A DNA stretch of 24,866 nt from an uncultured Geobacter sp. (lineage in GTDB: Bacteria; Desulfobacterota; Desulfuromonadia; Geobacterales; Geobacteraceae). Shown piece after piece: positions 23,001 through 24,866 of the stretch. The position numbers were made by a program, and so were the translations under genes. The notes under the pieces are model-generated. The model did not search any database, was not told where the DNA came from, and saw only the letters and a program-made list of their open reading frames with translations. Each line of letters opens with the position of its first letter. Position 1 is the first letter of the stretch. The stretch spans positions 1 through 24,866 of the forward strand of contig CALABV010000090.1 of the NCBI GenBank assembly GCA_937886325.1. The letters run 5' to 3'.

Positions 23001-23537
23001 TCAGTAGTTGTAGGCTTTGACCTCGAAGAACCCCTGGGGGTGCTTGCATACCGGGCAGAGCTGGGGCGCTTCGGCGCCTTCATGGAGATGTCCGCAGTTC
23101 CTGCATTTCCACTGGACCGGGGACGACTTCTTGAAAACGGTACCTTCCTCGATGGCCTTGAGGATATGCTGGTACCTTTCCTGGTGGGCTTTCTCGATGG
23201 CGCCGATGGCCTCGAACATGAAGGCGAGATCCTCGAACCCCTCTTCGCGGGCCTCCTGGGCCATTCTCGGGTACATATTGGTCCACTCGGCGTTTTCTCC
23301 CGAAGCCGCGGCCTTCAGGTTGGCGATGGTGCTTTCGATCCCCATCAGCGCCCTCAGGTGAAGCTTGGCATGCTCCTTTTCGTTGTCGGCCGTCTCCTGG
23401 AAGATCTCGGCCAGTTGTTCATACCCTTCCTTTTTCGCAACCGATGCATAGTAGGTGTACTTGTTCCGCGCCTGGGATTCACCCGCGAATGCTTCCTGGA
23501 GATTCTTTTCGGTCTTTGTCCCCTTGATGTCAGCCAT
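23001..23537 (-). CDS. rbr: Rubrerythrin
   Basis: Non-heme iron peroxidase that reduces hydrogen peroxide to water in anaerobes; cytoplasmic. From the chosen start it has 178 residues. Seen: ferritin-like diiron four-helix bundle with KTEKNLQEAFAGESQARNKY, the ligand motif ETADNEKEHA (ExxH), and a second pair around EEGFEDLAFMFEAIGAIEKAHQERY; C-terminal rubredoxin-like Fe(SCys)4 site CRNCGH and CPVCKHP. The ATG at 23537 has AAGGAGG seven bases upstream; the frame extended to 23564 adds nine unsupported residues. A consensus sigma-70 promoter with an overlapping palindrome lies upstream. The convergent flavoprotein is a plausible electron donor. Confidence 0.97.
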   Translation of the reverse strand: MADIKGTKTEKNLQEAFAGESQARNKYTYYASVAKKEGYEQLAEIFQETADNEKEHAKLHLRALMGIESTIANLKAAASGENAEWTNMYPRMAQEAREEGFEDLAFMFEAIGAIEKAHQERYQHILKAIEEGTVFKKSSPVQWKCRNCGHLHEGAEAPQLCPVCKHPQGFFEVKAYNY

Positions 23538-23574
23538 ATTTCCTCCTTCTGCCGTAATCGGCATGTCGATTTTT

Positions 23575-23607
23575 TGGTAAAATATACCAGATAAAATAAA
23601 TTGTCAA
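23575..23607 (-). promoter_or_regulatory. Rubrerythrin promoter with overlapping palindrome
   Basis: On the minus strand TTGACA (23602-23607), 17-base spacer, TATTTT (23579-23584). The dyad TGGTA-N5-TACCA (23575-23589) covers the -10 box, a typical position for a repressor. The regulator is unknown; PerR/Fur-like or another redox sensor would be sensible. Confidence 0.7.
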
Positions 23608-23668
23608 ATAAAATTTTCGTAGTGCTCTTTTTCTTCATCGGGAGACTGTCGGTACGGAGGATTTTTGC

Positions 23669-24268
23669 ATGGGAAGAATAACCTTGGATTCGGCATTTGT
23701 AGCCATCTTTCGTTCACTCCGGACGACTCCGGCTGCCGTTTTCAGGATAGCGGTCCTGTTGTTTTTACTGCTTCATGTAGCAGGGTGTGCCGTTCCCCGC
23801 ATCGCACCCGAAGCACGGATGCCCATCGTCACGACCATTGAGACGAGAGGGCTCCCGCAAGGCAGGGTGTTCGACCTTTCCAGGCTATGGCTGGTTCGAC
23901 ATCTTTATTCGGAAAAGAGCATCATCGACTACGAGAGCAGGGCCGAGGGAATCATCGTCGCCAACGGTACCGTGGAGTATCCGGCGACGGGACTGGAGGC
24001 CATCGCACGGGTCCAGTACACGATCTCGTTCCGGCTGACGGAGACGATCCATGACGCGGGTATTACCCTGGCCTTCGATTCCCTGCTGATCAACGTCCCG
24101 AAGGTATATGACTTCAGGCCGAGGCTCTGGCAGGTGAGGGAGTATTACGGCGGGTATGCGCGGCCTCTGGTGAGTTATGAAGAATATGAGGCGTCGGTGC
24201 GGGCCGTGTCGGGTGTTTCGGAGGGGCTGCGAAGGTACCTGGAAGAAGAGGTGAAGAAAGGGCCGTGA
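23669..24268 (+). CDS. Lipoprotein with DUF4468-like (TBP-fold) domain
   Basis: A 199-residue lipoprotein. Seen: long basic n-region (residues 1-27), hydrophobic core AVLLFLLLHV and lipobox VAGC (acyl Cys about residue 40). The mature part resembles DUF4468/TBP-like domains: GRVFDLSRLWLVRHLYSEKSIIDYESRAEGIIVANGTVEY, then a strand-rich stretch RVQYTISFRLTETIHDAGITLAFDSLLI and a C-terminal helix VSEGLRRYLEEEVKKG. The ATG at 23669 has GGAGG eight bases upstream. Codons 7-26 overlap a shortened copy of the 18.4-kb palindromic repeat, so part of the n-region is repeat-derived. Function unknown. Confidence 0.8.
   Translation: MGRITLDSAFVAIFRSLRTTPAAVFRIAVLLFLLLHVAGCAVPRIAPEARMPIVTTIETRGLPQGRVFDLSRLWLVRHLYSEKSIIDYESRAEGIIVANGTVEYPATGLEAIARVQYTISFRLTETIHDAGITLAFDSLLINVPKVYDFRPRLWQVREYYGGYARPLVSYEEYEASVRAVSGVSEGLRRYLEEEVKKGP
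23688..23746. repeat. Shortened relative of the 18.4-kb palindromic element, inside a gene
   Basis: Shares ATTCGGCA, TCGTTCACTCCGGA (14 of 14, also at 18403-18416) and CTGCCGTTTTCAGG (14 of 14, also at 18561-18574) in the same order, but without the interior of about 135 bp. It lies inside the signal-peptide region of the lipoprotein gene starting at 23669. Confidence 0.8.
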
Positions 24269-24278
24269 GAAACGGCCC
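24260..24278 (+). terminator. Small hairpin at the lipoprotein stop
   Basis: GGGCCGT (24260-24266)/ACGGCCC (24272-24278) with the TGA stop codon in the loop. No T tract; a weak terminator at best. Confidence 0.4.
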
Positions 24279-24292
24279 CGTGCGAGCTGAGG

Positions 24293-24598
24293 CTACAGCA
24301 GTTTTACCACGAGAACGCGCAGGACTTCCGTGCCCGAGTTCGTCCATCCACGCATCTCGCCGGCCGGTATCTCGATCACCGTGTCCGCCCCGATCTTCCG
24401 TGTCTCCGCCCCGACAACCAGGTCTCCTTCACCCGCAAGGACGTAAAACGCAACGTCGAAGGGGTTGGTATGGGTCTCCAGCGCCTCGCCCGGTTGCAGG
24501 GCGAGATGGATCAGCTCGCAGTCTTTCCTGGTGAGCATCTTGCGGGCTTCTATCTGTACCGGCGCCTTTTCGGCAGTGCGCAGTTCGGTAATCCGCAT
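24293..24598 (-). CDS. Small cupin-domain protein
   Basis: Single-domain cupin_2 protein of 101 residues; cytoplasmic. Seen: cupin motif 1 region LALQPGEALETHTNPFDVAFYVLAGEGDLVVG with H51-like metal-ligand candidate in ETHTNPFD, and motif 2 DTVIEIPAGEMRGWTNSG, in which the usual second-motif His is replaced (AGEMRGW), so the metal site may be incomplete. The ATG at 24598 has AAAGGAG eleven bases upstream; an upstream in-frame ATG at 24634 lacks one. It lies downstream of hcp but beyond the hcp terminator, so it is probably transcribed separately. Substrate unknown. Confidence 0.85.
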   Translation of the reverse strand: MRITELRTAEKAPVQIEARKMLTRKDCELIHLALQPGEALETHTNPFDVAFYVLAGEGDLVVGAETRKIGADTVIEIPAGEMRGWTNSGTEVLRVLVVKLL

Positions 24599-24650
24599 GG
24601 TCGTTCTTCTCCTTTCTTGCCCCGAAAATTTCATTGAGATGTGCTGTCTG

Positions 24651-24686
24651 AAAAAATACGCCCGGGACGGGGGGCGGCCCGGGCGT
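24651..24686 (-). terminator. Intrinsic terminator of hcp
   Basis: Perfect 9-bp stem ACGCCCGGG (24658-24666)/CCCGGGCGT (24678-24686) with an 11-base loop, followed on the minus strand by A and a run of six T residues (24651-24656). It lies 33 bp after the hcp stop. Confidence 0.85.
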
Positions 24687-24718
24687 CATGACGGAGGAGT
24701 GGAAACGGCAGGTAATTC

Positions 24719-24866
24719 CTATCCGAGGATCTGCTTCAGGTCCTCATCCGGTGTGGAGATGGGAGCGATATTGAAGTTCTCCACCAGGAAGTTGAGGACG
24801 TTGGGGGAGACGAAGGCCGGGAGGCTCGGTCCCAGCTTGATGTTCTTGATGCCCAGGTGGAGCAGG
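24719..24866 (-). CDS. hcp: Hybrid cluster protein (hydroxylamine reductase), C-terminal fragment
   Basis: The window edge cuts this gene; only the last 48 residues and the stop are present. The reading LGIKNIKLGPSLPAFVSP, followed by NVLNFLVENFNIAPISTPDEDL, is the conserved C-terminal end of the Hcp/prismane family, iron-sulfur-oxygen cluster enzymes that reduce NO or hydroxylamine and protect against nitrosative stress. The redox-cluster cysteines lie outside the window. Its neighbourhood with rubrerythrin and an FAD oxidoreductase suggests a stress-defence region. Confidence 0.9.
   Translation of the reverse strand, partial: LLHLGIKNIKLGPSLPAFVSPNVLNFLVENFNIAPISTPDEDLKQILG

Noticed and set aside
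1..24866. CRISPR arrays, tRNA or rRNA genes, insertion sequence with transposase
   Set aside because: None was found: no regularly spaced repeats with spacers, no cloverleaf with CCA-type end, no transposase motif.

Overview
The window looks like the chromosome of an anaerobic, GC-rich deltaproteobacterium of the Geobacter/Pelobacter group (Desulfuromonadia). This rests on gene content: acetoin/2,3-butanediol metabolism under a sigma-54 activator of the AcoR type, a PocR-domain sensor, rubrerythrin, a hybrid cluster protein, several DUF-type lipoproteins and many palindromic repeats. The genus assignment is an inference; no rRNA or marker gene is present.

Left part (1-5139). A dihydrolipoamide dehydrogenase (lpdA/acoL type) is followed by the octanoyltransferase gene lipB, so E3 and lipoate supply for a 2-oxoacid or acetoin dehydrogenase complex sit together; the E1/E2 genes probably lie just upstream of the window. 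Next come an XRE-cupin regulator, a 3-hydroxyacyl-CoA dehydrogenase, a DUF190 protein and, on the minus strand, a small XRE-like DNA-binding protein. Bases 5140-6033 carry no gene but hold several palindromic repeat elements.

Acetoin/butanediol block (6034-10327, all minus strand). It encodes AcoR (GAF, AAA+, Fis-type HTH), a short-chain dehydrogenase of the acetoin reductase/2,3-butanediol dehydrogenase type, and a stand-alone PocR ligand-binding protein that stops where a PAS/kinase part would normally begin. The last two genes are each preceded by a near-identical -24/-12 sequence (TGGTAYN5TTGCT), with dyad or repeat clusters about 80-170 bp upstream, as expected for enhancer-dependent promoters. 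Divergent from the pocR-type gene is a 500-bp stretch with strong hairpins, two CU-rich anti-Shine-Dalgarno-like motifs and an excellent intrinsic terminator but no ORF. I propose it as a small RNA candidate. AcoR, the dehydrogenase, the diol-type sensor and the candidate RNA may form one regulatory unit.

Middle (10838-18314). A hypothetical protein is convergent with a minus-strand operon of an orphan membrane histidine kinase, an exported C-terminally anchored protein and an RNase Z-like metallo-hydrolase. The helicase gene hrpB and a PAP2-type phosphatase follow on the plus strand.

Right part (18315-24866). A 183-bp nested palindrome precedes two envelope proteins (DUF4410 and a small lipoprotein). 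Then come a six-loop EF-hand protein built by duplication, a TerC membrane protein, an FAD/NAD(P) oxidoreductase convergent with rubrerythrin, a DUF4468-like lipoprotein whose signal-peptide region contains a relic of the 183-bp palindrome family, a small cupin, and the C-terminus of hybrid cluster protein. Rubrerythrin, the oxidoreductase and Hcp suggest an oxidative/nitrosative stress neighbourhood.
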